The notes under the pieces: model-generated
The model's input: the letters and a program-made list of their open reading frames with translations, nothing else
Databases searched by the model: none
What the model was told of the DNA's origin: nothing
Part shown: positions 16,616 to 25,186 of the stretch, one piece after another
Position numbering within the stretch: position 1 is the first letter of the stretch
Layout of the letters: every line of letters starts with the position of its first letter
Translations under genes and position numbers: made by a program
Source: Cyanobacteria bacterium UBA11372
Lineage (GTDB): Bacteria; Cyanobacteriota; Cyanobacteriia; Cyanobacteriales; Aerosakkonemataceae
Direction: 5' to 3'
NCBI GenBank assembly: GCA_003486675.1
Contig: DNGG01000505.1
Location: 1-34,089, forward strand
Length of the DNA stretch: 34,089 nucleotides

Positions 16616-18733
16616 CTAATTCTCCACCCTCTCCTCATCGGAGCGCTTGAGAACCACCAAGGTAATATCATCAAACACCTTTTGTTCTCCAATAAATTCC
16701 CGCAAGTTAGCGATCGCTGCTTGCTTAATTTCTTCCGCACTCAAGTGCCAATTAAGAGAAACAACTTCACAAAGTCTTTCCATGCCATAGAATTTTTTAT
16801 TAATATCTTTGGCTTCCGGGATACCATCGGTGTACAGCACCACCCCATCCCCTGGTTCTAATGCCACTGTTGTCTGGCTAATAAAATCAGCAATTTCTTC
16901 ATCTAACCCAATGGGAAATCCCAAATCGGTCGTTTTAAGGCGCTCGATTTTACCGCCTTTTCTCACAACAATTGCTTCCTCATGTTGACCGCTAATACTA
17001 ATATTACCAAAGGCATAATTAACCAGAGAAAGCGTTAAATTTTTATCAGAATTCATCCGCTGTACATTTTTATAAATCGTGCGGTTTAGTGTATCTAAAA
17101 AGCGCACCGGATCGGTTTCTTCTATTTCTTTGAGAGTGCGAACAACCGCTTGAGTCATCACCATCAAAATGCCGCTTTCGAGTCCATGCCCGGTGACATC
17201 GCCAATGCCAATCGTCACCACGCCATCTGCGTGCAGGACATCATAATAATCGCCGCCGACTTCGTCAGCAGGTTCCATGAATCCGGCAATGTCTAATCCT
17301 TCAATTGACTCCATTTCTTCGGGGTTAGGCAGAATCAACTGTTGCATTTCTCGCAAGATATCGAGTTCGGCACTCATGCGAATATTGTCCGCTTTCAATT
17401 TTTCGTTAAGTTTAGTAATTTCCTGATTAGCATTAGCGAGTTGGTCGTTCGCTGTTGCTAGTTCAGCGGTGCGTTGTTGAACTTTGTCTTCCAGGGTGTG
17501 GGCGTAATCTTCTAATTGACGATAGGAAAGCATGAGGTTTTGCCACAGCACTTGCCCGACGCTGACTATAGCAGCTCCAGCTACCGCCAGTAAAGGCGTA
17601 AATCCAGGCAATAACCAACCAGATAAAAAGGCAATATAGGAACTGGTGACGATAATTAATCCGGCGATTAATATCCCTATTACTGTTATCGAACGTCTTT
17701 TAATGTAGAGCGTACCGAGAGTGGCGCTGTAACCAGACCAAAAGACAATTAATAGCCAATTGAACGGTTTAGCTGAAGCTTGCAGCATCGGACGACCTTC
17801 TAAGGCTGCACTGAGAATTTGGCTGGTTAAATTGGCGTGAATAACTACTCCCGGCATTAACTCAGTTGGGGCAAACAAGTTGTTATTGTAAGGCGTGCGA
17901 TAATTATCATTAAGGCTGGGTGCTTTTGAGCCGAAAAATACCAAGCGATCGCGCATTAAATCCCCAGGAATTCGATTCTCCAAAACATCGGTCATGGAGA
18001 TATGCTCAAAACGGTCGAGTCCGCCTCGATAGTTCAACAGAATTTGATATCCTCCCATGTCTGCTTTGTTGTACTGTCCATCGTTACTAGACAGGGGAAC
18101 AAACTTGGCTTGACCTAAACCGTATATCTGTTTATCGGCATCGATTTGCCTTAGCTCGACTTTTTCTTTTTCTAGGTACATCAATGCCATTTTTACGCCT
18201 AATCCTTGGATCAAACTGCCATCTGATTTGCCTAACAGCACGAGGCCGCGTCGGATTTTACCATCGGTATCTACGACTAAATCGTTAGCTCCGACTTGAT
18301 TTAGTTTAGCCAAGGTGGGGGGCGGCGCAATCGGATTTCCTGCTACTTTTTCAATTCCGATTAAATTAGGAGTATTTTTAAATATTTCTACCAGTTCTTG
18401 ATGTCCGGGTTCGACGGGCAAATCTCGATAAATATCAATAATAATTCCTCTGGGTTGTTGAGCGTTAATATTGCGAATAACTCTTGCCATTACCCGATCT
18501 GACATGGGCCATTGCTTGACGTATTTGATATCGGGTTCGTCAATCGTGACAACAACAATGCGTTTGTCAATGGGTTCTTGAGGACGGATGAGAAAGAATT
18601 GATCTAAAGTCAGCCATTCTAAAATGCGAAAAAGTCCGGCATTACTGCCAGCGATCGCTAATCCAGCTATACAGGCAGTCACTATCAAAGTTCCTTGCCA
18701 TTGTTTCAGGTTTTGTTTGATTTTATTCCACAT
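16616..18733 (-). CDS. CHASE2-domain SpoIIE-type protein phosphatase
   Basis: This 705-residue membrane sensor-phosphatase starts with one membrane segment (about 15-35) followed by an extracytoplasmic CHASE2 sensor domain (about 38-320; VVVTIDEPDIKYVKQWP, GRPMLQA). Three membrane segments follow at about 325-395, then a coiled coil (about 400-465) and a SpoIIE/PP2C phosphatase (about 475-698) with GGDYYDV, GDVTGHGLESG, LYTDG and FDDITLVVL. All metal-binding Asp motifs are present, so it should be active. Such enzymes dephosphorylate STAS antagonists in partner-switching systems, and a STAS protein gene (21758-22111) lies in the same array. MITE-like arms begin 2 bp upstream of its ATG, so its expression signals may sit inside repeat DNA. 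Confidence 0.9.
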   Translation of the reverse strand: MWNKIKQNLKQWQGTLIVTACIAGLAIAGSNAGLFRILEWLTLDQFFLIRPQEPIDKRIVVVTIDEPDIKYVKQWPMSDRVMARVIRNINAQQPRGIIIDIYRDLPVEPGHQELVEIFKNTPNLIGIEKVAGNPIAPPPTLAKLNQVGANDLVVDTDGKIRRGLVLLGKSDGSLIQGLGVKMALMYLEKEKVELRQIDADKQIYGLGQAKFVPLSSNDGQYNKADMGGYQILLNYRGGLDRFEHISMTDVLENRIPGDLMRDRLVFFGSKAPSLNDNYRTPYNNNLFAPTELMPGVVIHANLTSQILSAALEGRPMLQASAKPFNWLLIVFWSGYSATLGTLYIKRRSITVIGILIAGLIIVTSSYIAFLSGWLLPGFTPLLAVAGAAIVSVGQVLWQNLMLSYRQLEDYAHTLEDKVQQRTAELATANDQLANANQEITKLNEKLKADNIRMSAELDILREMQQLILPNPEEMESIEGLDIAGFMEPADEVGGDYYDVLHADGVVTIGIGDVTGHGLESGILMVMTQAVVRTLKEIEETDPVRFLDTLNRTIYKNVQRMNSDKNLTLSLVNYAFGNISISGQHEEAIVVRKGGKIERLKTTDLGFPIGLDEEIADFISQTTVALEPGDGVVLYTDGIPEAKDINKKFYGMERLCEVVSLNWHLSAEEIKQAAIANLREFIGEQKVFDDITLVVLKRSDEERVEN

Positions 18734-18734
18734 C

Positions 18735-18875
18735 TTATATCATGTCCGCTTATATCGGCATCGCACGCGGGGCGGGTTTATGAACATAATTCGCTCTTGC
18801 TCAAAGGAAACTTGTAAAACCCGCCCCTACAACGCTATTAACTGTGCAAGTCCGACACTACCGGACTCGATATTA
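18735..18875. mobile_element. MITE-like element with related arms, abutting the CHASE2 gene
   Basis: Arms at 18735-18761 and 18849-18875 share TATATC/TAATATC outer ends and a TCCG core with the 117-bp elements, but the inner parts are diverged. An internal inverted pair, GGGGCGGGTTT (18769-18779) and AAACCCGCCCC (18817-18827), is a second repeat type. The left arm begins 2 bp from the CHASE2 start codon. Confidence 0.45.
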
Positions 18876-18889
18876 TTTCTCGTTTCCCA

Positions 18890-19006
18890 TCATACCAAGT
18901 CCGATACCATCGGTTGTGTAAACTTCCGCTGCCAGCAACAGTTTGAAAACCCCTCCTCCTTGTCGCCTCACTTTTGACGATACGGATGCCACCGCACATG
19001 ATATCA
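18890..19006. mobile_element. 117-bp MITE-like element, second copy
   Basis: Arms at 18890-18916 and 18980-19006 match the 27-bp arm pattern of the element at 10023-10139 (CATCGGTTG inner end on the left, TGATATC outer end on the right). The total length is identical at 117 bp. The centre is largely diverged and non-coding. Confidence 0.6.
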
Positions 19007-19187
19007 AACAGGGCGATCGCGATGCAGAGAGGGTGCTGGAAAAACTCCCCGCGTCTCCCTGAACTCTAATCTGCAAGATGTTGGCAAGCGATCGCTTCCA
19101 ATCCGACTTGCTTTAATTGGAAGTTGCGCCACTTGGGAGCCTCAATTGCACATTATTCGCGCGCATAGGAGGCGGAACCTCCCCTGA

Positions 19188-19218
19188 CTCGTTCCCAGGC
19201 TCTTAGCCTGGGAACGAG
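19188..19218. repeat. Perfect 14-bp hairpin, CTCGTTCCCAGGCT family
   Basis: CTCGTTCCCAGGCT (19188-19201) and its exact complement (19205-19218) enclose a 3-nt loop. It lies 66 bp past the stop of the minus-strand PAS gene, where it could act on the 3' end of the operon transcript. It lacks a T-run and looks like a dispersed cyanobacterial palindrome. Confidence 0.75.
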
Positions 19219-19284
19219 TGCAGAGGAAAAAACTCTTGTGGGGTAGGCATCCTGCCTGCCCTCGACTTTAGAGTTCCTGGGAAT

Positions 19285-20508
19285 TCAATTTTCCCAAAAC
19301 TCATCGAGATCGAGATTTCCCACTTCTGCTTGTAAGTCTTGAAAGTAATCGGCTTGGGTAATTTCTGCGACTTCACGCGCGCGCTTTTGTTGGTCGATTT
19401 CGATGCGGAGTTCTTGCAATTGACGTTTGAGGGCTTCTTCTTCTTGCTTGCGCTGGGTGATATCTTCCACAATGCCTTCGTAGTAGAGTAATTTGCCATA
19501 GCGATCGCGCACTGCTCTGGTATTCTCTTCAACCCATATTTTGCTGCCGTCTTTGCGATAAACTTGAGATACCCAATCCTTGACTTCGCCATATTCTGCC
19601 ATCAAGTTTTGCAACTCCTCTCTCCCATTATGCTCGACATAAATTTGAGTTGAAATCTCCTTCACCTCTGCCATCATTTCTTCAGGAGATTGATAACCAT
19701 AAATGCGAGCCATTGCTGGATTAACGCTAATGTACCGCCCCTCCGGACTTGATTGAAAAATTCCTTCCAGCGCGTTTTCAAAGATACTGCGATAGTTTTC
19801 TTCAGCAATTCTTAAAGCTTCTTCCGCTCGTTTGCGTTCCGTTACATCAATTCCCACTGATACAGTTGCGTTACCTTGCTGATATTTCTGCGCCGCCATT
19901 AAGTAATACTTCATCGTATCATTGACCCACATTTCAACAATTTGAGAAGCAGATTCTTGCGGACTTGCTAAAAACTGGCGCATAAAATTTGCGAAATCAG
20001 ATCTGCCTTTGAGAAAGCCGATTTCTTTACCAATAAAAGCATCTGGGGAAAGATTATAACTCTCCGCGAGATAGCTATTCACGCCAATGTATAAGCCCTC
20101 CGAATCAATCCAAGAAATAGATCCTGGCACAGCATTTAAAACCGCTTCCAGTTGCTCTTTTGCCGTAGCTAGTTCTTGCTCGCGAGTTTTGATCGTTTGC
20201 ACCATCTGAGTAAATACTCGTGCCAGATGACCGAGTTCATCCTCCCGTGCAGCGACTTGTTTTAACTTTCTTGGCTCAAAGCTGTTGTTTTCCACCGCAG
20301 CAGCAGCATCTGTCAGCTTTTCCACCTGCTGGATGTAGCTTTGCAGTTGTTTATTTTTGTGATGGATTTGGTTTTCCAGGTAGGTGGCATGTTCGGTAAC
20401 AGTTTCCATCATGATTTCTAAGTCGGCTTTTTCTTCATTAATTTCTGTCAGTTGCCGATTTAGATCTGCAATTTGTGCTATTAATTCCTCTCTCGATAGT
20501 TCATTCAT
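19285..20508 (-). CDS. HAMP-like/double-PAS signalling protein without catalytic domain
   Basis: This 407-residue soluble protein has a coiled coil (about 1-55), a HAMP-like segment (about 56-110, QVEKLTDAAAAVEN to TQMVQTIKTREQEL), PAS 1 (about 115-230, ending VGIDVTERKRAEE), PAS 2 (about 240-355, ending IVEDITQRKQEEE) and a helical tail. It has no kinase, cyclase or GGDEF domain, so it probably acts as a sensor or scaffold by pairing with another protein. Its first 112 residues are nearly the same as those of the adjacent cyclase, suggesting they could heterodimerise. The open frame extends to a GTG at 20520, but ATG 20508 is preferred: GGAG sits 6 nt before it. It starts 14 bp after the cyclase stop, so translational coupling is likely. 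Confidence 0.88.
   Translation of the reverse strand: MNELSREELIAQIADLNRQLTEINEEKADLEIMMETVTEHATYLENQIHHKNKQLQSYIQQVEKLTDAAAAVENNSFEPRKLKQVAAREDELGHLARVFTQMVQTIKTREQELATAKEQLEAVLNAVPGSISWIDSEGLYIGVNSYLAESYNLSPDAFIGKEIGFLKGRSDFANFMRQFLASPQESASQIVEMWVNDTMKYYLMAAQKYQQGNATVSVGIDVTERKRAEEALRIAEENYRSIFENALEGIFQSSPEGRYISVNPAMARIYGYQSPEEMMAEVKEISTQIYVEHNGREELQNLMAEYGEVKDWVSQVYRKDGSKIWVEENTRAVRDRYGKLLYYEGIVEDITQRKQEEEALKRQLQELRIEIDQQKRAREVAEITQADYFQDLQAEVGNLDLDEFWEN
20173..20508. repeat. 336-bp intragenic duplication, copy A
   Basis: This is the 5' part of the PAS gene. It aligns without gaps to 21402-21737 at close to 88% nucleotide identity by eye, covering the coiled coil and HAMP-like module. Confidence 0.85.
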
Positions 20509-20522
20509 TTTTTTCTCCACCC

Positions 20523-21737
20523 TTATTTTTCTCTAAATACCCAGATACCGCGCCAATTTTTAGGGATGCCCTGGTTTGCTAGCTGTGCAATTCGCTTCAG
20601 ATAGAGTTTTGCCGTTTTATCCAGCGGATTGGCGATCAACACCTGCTTAAAACAGGCTTGAGCTGCTTGGAGATCCCCATTGCGGTAATGCTCAAATCCT
20701 TGCTCAAAATCCGGTAATGTTTGCAGTTTTAATGTTTGAATTAATTCGGTTTCTACATCCAAAACTTCGTAGGCGGTAATCGGTTCGCTCCTTCCTTTCA
20801 CGATTGTGCGATCGATAAATCGCACTTTATATTGCTCCGGATGGCTCAATCTTTCTAGTACTTCACCAGAGATCGCCATTGACACCCCGTAGTGTTTGGT
20901 TAATCCCTCCAAGCGGGAGGTGAGGTTGACTGTATCCGACAGGGTATCGCCCTGAAGTCGATCCTGTTCTCCCACCACTCCCACCATCATATAACCGACA
21001 TGAATTCCCATACCCACCTCGATAGGTGAATAACCCTGAGATTCTCGTTTCTGATTGTATTCTTGCAGCTTTTTTAAGAAGGCAATTCCCCCAGCAACTG
21101 CATCATCCGCGCCATCAGGAAAAACCGCCATCATCCCATCACCCATGAACTTGACAACAAACCCGTTATGACCCCGAATTTCCGGTGCAACATAACGCAG
21201 GTAAGCGTTAACGAAGTCGAAAGTTTCTTGGGGTGTCATGCGTTCGGAAAACGTCGTGAAGGAACGAATATCGGTAAACATCACCGCCATTTCTTTGCTG
21301 ACGTGATCTCCTAATTGAATATCGACAATGCTCTGCTTTTGCAGGAATTTGAGAAACTCATGGGGAACAAAGCGTCCAAAGGCGTTTAAAAGTTCTTCTA
21401 ATTCTTGTTCGCGAGTTTTGATCGTTTGCACCATCTGAGTAAATACCCGTGCCAGATGACCTAGTTCATCCTCCCGTGCAGCGACTTGTTTTAAATTTCC
21501 AGGATCAAATCTGTTGTTTTCCACCGCAGCAGCAGCATCTGTCAGTTTTTCCACCTGCTGGATGTAGCTTCGCAGCTGTTTATTCTTTTGATGGATTTGA
21601 TTTTCCAGGTAGGTGGAATGTTCGTTAATCGTTTCCAGCATAATTTCTAAGTCGGCTTTTTCTTGATTGACTTCTGTCAGTTGCCGACTCAGATCTTCAA
21701 TTTGTGCCAGTAATTCCTCTTTGGATAGTTCAGTCAT
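20523..21737 (-). CDS. Class III adenylate cyclase with N-terminal HAMP-like module
   Basis: This 404-residue soluble protein would make cAMP from ATP. A coiled coil and HAMP-like module (1-112) lead into a class III cyclase domain (about 140-320). The two metal Asp are D156 (FTDIRSF) and D200 (FMGDGMMAVF). K196 and D268 (SDTVN) are at the adenine-specifying positions, favouring ATP over GTP. N271 and R275 are the transition-state residues. All catalytic positions are therefore present within one chain, as needed for a homodimer. A TPR-like tail (about 335-390, FEHYRNGDLQAAQACFKQVL) ends the protein. It lies 20 bp after the STAS gene and 14 bp before the PAS gene. There is no membrane segment, so the input is probably a protein partner. 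Confidence 0.92.
   Translation of the reverse strand: MTELSKEELLAQIEDLSRQLTEVNQEKADLEIMLETINEHSTYLENQIHQKNKQLRSYIQQVEKLTDAAAAVENNRFDPGNLKQVAAREDELGHLARVFTQMVQTIKTREQELEELLNAFGRFVPHEFLKFLQKQSIVDIQLGDHVSKEMAVMFTDIRSFTTFSERMTPQETFDFVNAYLRYVAPEIRGHNGFVVKFMGDGMMAVFPDGADDAVAGGIAFLKKLQEYNQKRESQGYSPIEVGMGIHVGYMMVGVVGEQDRLQGDTLSDTVNLTSRLEGLTKHYGVSMAISGEVLERLSHPEQYKVRFIDRTIVKGRSEPITAYEVLDVETELIQTLKLQTLPDFEQGFEHYRNGDLQAAQACFKQVLIANPLDKTAKLYLKRIAQLANQGIPKNWRGIWVFREK
21402..21737. repeat. 336-bp intragenic duplication, copy B
   Basis: This is the 5' part of the adenylate cyclase gene, the partner of 20173-20508. Equal length without indels implies selection on both copies or recent duplication or gene conversion. 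Confidence 0.85.
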
Positions 21738-21757
21738 GCTGGAAATTTAACTTGGCT

Positions 21758-22111
21758 TTACTCTAGCTGTAGTTGCAAGGTTGGCAGCAGCTTTTGCAAG
21801 TTGGCAAGGGATTTTTCTTGCCAAGGAATGTCTTGCGATCCCATTACTACAACTTCAGTCGTTTTCTTTTTCCGAACGTTGATCGCAAACTTAGATAGCA
21901 TACTAATGCCGGAACTGTTGAGAAATTCCAATTGTTTTAAGTTGAGGTTAATCGTGGATGGTGCTTGATTGAGGACATCTTCTAACAATTTAGCAATCGG
22001 TGCATACTCTGGGGGGCCGCCCAAGCTGAGTTCGCCTTGAAAATAAAACGTCACCGAATCTGGATCGTATTGCACGCTGTAGTCTTCACCTTTAATTTCT
22101 TGCATTGCCAT
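21758..22111 (-). CDS. STAS-domain regulator, slr1659-type
   Basis: This 117-residue single-domain protein resembles anti-anti-sigma factors and the family that public pipelines name after Synechocystis slr1659. The central LEFLNSSGISML (about 61-72) matches the site around the regulatory Ser of SpoIIAA-type STAS domains, with S66 or S67 as the phosphorylation candidate. In partner switching such a protein binds the ATP-binding partner when unphosphorylated and is dephosphorylated by a SpoIIE phosphatase. Both partner types are encoded nearby: the GHKL protein 45 bp upstream and SpoIIE enzymes at 10.5-18.7 kb. The start is the first of two close ATG codons. The family assignment is from memory of motif pattern. 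Confidence 0.85.
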   Translation of the reverse strand: MAMQEIKGEDYSVQYDPDSVTFYFQGELSLGGPPEYAPIAKLLEDVLNQAPSTINLNLKQLEFLNSSGISMLSKFAINVRKKKTTEVVVMGSQDIPWQEKSLANLQKLLPTLQLQLE

Positions 22112-22156
22112 TGTTTTTTTCTCTCCTGACTGAACTGCTTCGTAACTTGGGCTTAA

Positions 22157-22753
22157 TTATAAGCTAAGCTGAACCATTGTTGTGACTGCGATCGCATCCG
22201 TATCATCGCACATCGTCTCAAATTTCCAACCGATTTTTGCTCCATAATCATTAATCATCGTCAGCAGACCTAATCCAGAAGTTTGATTGTCTTCATCTTC
22301 GGCGCTGCGTTCTAGTTGCAGGATATACAATTCCTGCGGATCGGAGGCGATTAACTCCTCAATAAATGCCTGATATTTATCCTTGTTTTGCAGTGCGATC
22401 GCATTGCTAGCGAACAAGATTATTTTCAGTTCTGGCTCTTCCATAAAGTGAATGCCAAACCTCACTGGTGACTTTCCATTTGGGCTATGAAACTTCATCG
22501 CATTTTCTAATAACTCATTCGCGATGTAAGCCACTGCTCCTTTACACTGTTCGTTTCTCCTTTCCTTGCCTGGATCTTCATCGTTTACTGGCAGAAAAAC
22601 TGCTAAATAATCAGCCACAAAGTGCGCGGATAATCGATTCGTTTTCCACCGCTTCTTAATCAGGTGAGAAGCCGCTGAAAACCCGATATCCAAATAGTCT
22701 TCACAAACGGGAAGATTGTCAATGAAATCTCCATACATTTGTACCATATTCAT
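22157..22753 (-). CDS. GHKL ATP-binding regulator, slr1658-type (anti-sigma-like)
   Basis: This 198-residue protein is similar in layout to the family named after Synechocystis slr1658. It has an N-terminal domain (MYGDFIDN to about 60) and a GHKL-like ATP-binding part. The N box is ANELLENAMKF (E80, N85), and the Gly-rich lid is SGLGLLTMI (about 159-167). The G1 box is poorly preserved (LFASNAI), so ATPase or kinase activity is uncertain. In partner switching it would be the serine-kinase/anti-sigma partner of the STAS protein encoded 45 bp downstream. The longest frame begins at TTG 22867 and adds 38 basic, low-complexity residues. ATG 22753 fits the family's start and has AAGG 8 nt upstream. 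Confidence 0.8.
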   Translation of the reverse strand: MNMVQMYGDFIDNLPVCEDYLDIGFSAASHLIKKRWKTNRLSAHFVADYLAVFLPVNDEDPGKERRNEQCKGAVAYIANELLENAMKFHSPNGKSPVRFGIHFMEEPELKIILFASNAIALQNKDKYQAFIEELIASDPQELYILQLERSAEDEDNQTSGLGLLTMINDYGAKIGWKFETMCDDTDAIAVTTMVQLSL

Positions 22754-22884
22754 AGTCAGCGCCTTAATTGAAAAACTAGGGGAAGCCCAGGTATAAACCC
22801 TTGAAATATTATTATTGTTTTTGCCTAAAATTCCAAGGGTTCTGGATGTTTTTTTCCGAGCAACCAAGTTTCTTTACCTCAGCC

Positions 22885-23709
22885 CTATACTGGCTGTTCT
22901 TCTGTCTTAAACACCTCAATGTTTTCCTTCCCATTAGCCAGATCGGAACCCACCACATAAAAATCCTGGGGATAGATCCAATGAGTGTCCATTGGGCCGT
23001 GAATTTGAATGCCCGTCATCACTGCATACTTGAATATCGAAGCATCTAAAGTTCCCAACAGCTTCTCTACATCCTTGGAAATAACCCCACAAGCCAACTT
23101 AGTTATTTCTACTAAATCTGGTTTTTCACCATATTTAATAGTCGATAAAATTTTCTGCCGGATAATCGATTGTTCGATATCTTGCATATCGGTTGCTAGG
23201 TTAAGAAATCCAGAATCTAGTTCCTTAACAATTGCTTCTAACGCACCGCAGGCATGAGAAGCTTTGTCAATACCTTCTCGATAAACCTTGCCAATTTCTC
23301 CTGTTTTAGAAATTGCGATATGGGGCATGGCATAAAAAGTAAAGCGACGCAACCCGTCAAAAATCGGGGTATGGTCTGTTGCTGCTGCTAACCCGGTTTT
23401 TCCCATCATCACGAACCCAGCTAGGCTACAACAATTAAACGTTTTTCCCCAATATTTAACCACTTCATACAATAAGGCATCGGCAATTTCATCTCGACAA
23501 ATTGCCAGCATCCCCATCGTGTTTTCATCTTCAAACCCATAACTATCAAGAGAGTTATAGGTTTGTTTCATATAATCTTTCATGGGCAACGCCCCTGGAA
23601 AATGATTTTGCAAAGTTTCGTAGAAGACTTTGTTAGCCGTTGGCTCATAACCATCTATGGCTTGAAAAATTTCGTCCCGCAGTTGATCTAAGTAGTAGTT
23701 TCCGGTCAT
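22885..23709 (-). CDS. Conserved protein of unknown function, partner-switching cluster
   Basis: I do not recognise a named domain in this 274-residue protein. It is soluble and largely helical, with a Cys-rich patch (KTFNCCSLAGFVMMGKTG, about 85-102) followed by HTPIFDGLRRFTFYAMPH, and further Cys in SHACGAL and LACGVIS. The C-terminal part contains GIQIHGPMDTHWIYP. In cyanobacteria related proteins seem, from memory, to be linked to slr1658/slr1659 genes, and this gene directly precedes the GHKL regulator gene, so a sensory or adaptor role in that circuit is an inference. An in-frame TTG at 23724 exists, but ATG 23709 is chosen because GAGGAG lies 7 nt upstream. A MITE-like arm (23730-23756) sits just before this ribosome site. 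Confidence 0.7.
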   Translation of the reverse strand: MTGNYYLDQLRDEIFQAIDGYEPTANKVFYETLQNHFPGALPMKDYMKQTYNSLDSYGFEDENTMGMLAICRDEIADALLYEVVKYWGKTFNCCSLAGFVMMGKTGLAAATDHTPIFDGLRRFTFYAMPHIAISKTGEIGKVYREGIDKASHACGALEAIVKELDSGFLNLATDMQDIEQSIIRQKILSTIKYGEKPDLVEITKLACGVISKDVEKLLGTLDASIFKYAVMTGIQIHGPMDTHWIYPQDFYVVGSDLANGKENIEVFKTEEQPV

Positions 23710-24101
23710 TTGATTGCTCCTCAAATTTGTAATATATTCTCCGGTGGCATCGGTATTGTATCAGGAAGAATGCATGAATATGCACGGCTGTCTATCTTTG
23801 GCATAGATTGAAATTGATACCTGGGGTAGGCAAGGGGGTACTGCCCCTACAGTATTAAAAAATATCTATGCACCCGGAGATACACTTGTTTCTTTGGCGA
23901 AAAGGTAAAAGGGAAAAAGGGCAAGGATGGCTACACCCTTTCCCCATTTCCCTTTCTCGATTTGCCAGAATGTCCCATCTTAGATTGGTAGCTCCCGGAG
24001 ATGATGTAACACTCAATGCCAAAGCTGAATCACCAATCAGGGATACAGAATATCCCTAAAAATCAAGGTGAGTGAAGTTTTGGGTAGGGAACTATCGTGA
24101 C
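23710..24101. other. Intergenic region with repeat DNA and probable operon break
   Basis: This 392-bp gap separates the glutaminase stop from the start of the unknown gene and is the widest in the cluster. It holds a MITE-like arm (23730-23756), a hairpin of GTAGG…CCCCTAC type at 23825-23851 and an imperfect A/G-rich inverted repeat at about 23905-23955. A promoter for the regulator genes may lie here, but none is evident. Confidence 0.5.
23730..23756. repeat. MITE-like arm upstream of the unknown gene
   Basis: TAATATA at the outer end and TCCGGTGGCATCGG follow the 27-bp arm pattern of the 117-bp elements. A full partner arm is not clear; a weak match, in reverse, lies near 23870-23890. The arm begins 21 bp before the start codon. 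Confidence 0.5.
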
Positions 24102-25133
24102 TTACCAATTATCGATCGCATCGCCTCCTTCGAGCCAGTCTTTTAAATCTCGCTCTGGTTTTGCCACATTAAATAGATGCAAGCCAAAATCTCTGGCGAG
24201 ATCTTCGCAAACTTTGATTCCTCTGACACTATTGCCCTTGGCATCTACGAGTGGCGAAAAAGTCCCAATCCCCAATTTTGAGGGAACTAAGGCAGTAATT
24301 CCGCCGCAAACGCCGCTTTTTGCTGGCATTCCTACCCGATAAGCCCATTCGCCAGAATAGTTGTACATGCCGCATGTCAGCATGACGCTAATCACATCTT
24401 GCACGTAACGTTCATCAATCGCACGTTCTCCGCTAATTGGATTAATACCAGAGTTAGCAAGGGTAGCTGCCATCATTGCTAAGTCGTGGGCGTTGACCAC
24501 GATCGAACATTGTTGAAAATACAGGTCGAGGGTTTCCTCAATCCGGTCGCTTACCATGCCAAAATTGAGCATTAGGTATGCGATCGCTCGATGCCGATTC
24601 CCCGTTGCTCTCTCTGACAAAAACACCGGCACGTTAATATCTGGCGTCCTTCCGGTATAGCGGCGGAACATCTCCAACATGCGCTTGAGTCGTTCCGTTG
24701 CGCTGTTACCTTTGATTAAGTCTGTGGTGGCGATCGCTCCTGCATTTACCATTGGATTGTAAGGCCGATTGGTTTTTTCATCCAACACAATCGAGTTAAA
24801 TGCTTCTCCCGTTGGCTCGACGCTAACTTTACTATTAACGTATTCCCGCCCGCGATCTTCCAGCGCCAAGCCATAAACAAACGGTTTAGAAATTGACCCA
24901 ATTGTAAACTGTTTGTCGCCATCCCCAACATCAAACACCTGACCATCTACTGTCACCACACAAATACCAAACCAGTCGGGATTTGCCAGTGCCAATTCTG
25001 GAATGTAATCAGCCACAGCACCATCTTTCAAGTATCGATATTTTTCGTGCAACTCGCTCAAATAAGAGCGAAACGGGGAAGCGACTGCCTGTATTGAACT
25101 TGCTAGGGATTTCAGATCGTGTTTTTCTGCCAT
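24102..25133 (-). CDS. glsA: Glutaminase A
   Basis: This 343-residue enzyme of the beta-lactamase-like glutaminase family hydrolyses glutamine to glutamate and ammonia. The catalytic SxxK motif is seen in TIGSISKPF (S80, K83). Family blocks include YNPMVNAGAIA, DLIKGNS, MTCGMYNYSGEWAYRVGMPAKSGVCGG and GIGTFSPLVD. It is about 30 residues longer than typical bacterial forms, mostly at the N terminus (SLASSIQAVASPF). The open frame starts at TTG 25145, but ATG 25133 is more likely. It lies 53 bp after the ParA-like ATPase gene on the same strand, so the two are probably co-transcribed. In an array of regulators it may connect nitrogen state to the circuit, which is an inference. Confidence 0.93.
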   Translation of the reverse strand: MAEKHDLKSLASSIQAVASPFRSYLSELHEKYRYLKDGAVADYIPELALANPDWFGICVVTVDGQVFDVGDGDKQFTIGSISKPFVYGLALEDRGREYVNSKVSVEPTGEAFNSIVLDEKTNRPYNPMVNAGAIATTDLIKGNSATERLKRMLEMFRRYTGRTPDINVPVFLSERATGNRHRAIAYLMLNFGMVSDRIEETLDLYFQQCSIVVNAHDLAMMAATLANSGINPISGERAIDERYVQDVISVMLTCGMYNYSGEWAYRVGMPAKSGVCGGITALVPSKLGIGTFSPLVDAKGNSVRGIKVCEDLARDFGLHLFNVAKPERDLKDWLEGGDAIDNW

Positions 25134-25186
25134 ACGTAGTTGCAAGAATTTACCATTAAAATGTGCGATCGCTTTTGGATTTTGCT

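Larger units (their letters stand above)
18734..19284. other. Repeat-filled intergenic region, no gene seen
   Basis: This 551-bp gap between the PAS gene's 3' end and the CHASE2 gene's start holds two MITE-like elements (18735-18875 and 18890-19006), a strong hairpin (19188-19218) and a short palindrome near 19240-19262. Short open frames here are assembled from repeat DNA. Confidence 0.65.

Noticed and set aside
23868..24059. 63-residue open frame on the plus strand between the unknown gene and glutaminase
   Set aside because: It is made largely of an A/G-rich inverted repeat, lacks a ribosome site and has no recognisable protein character.
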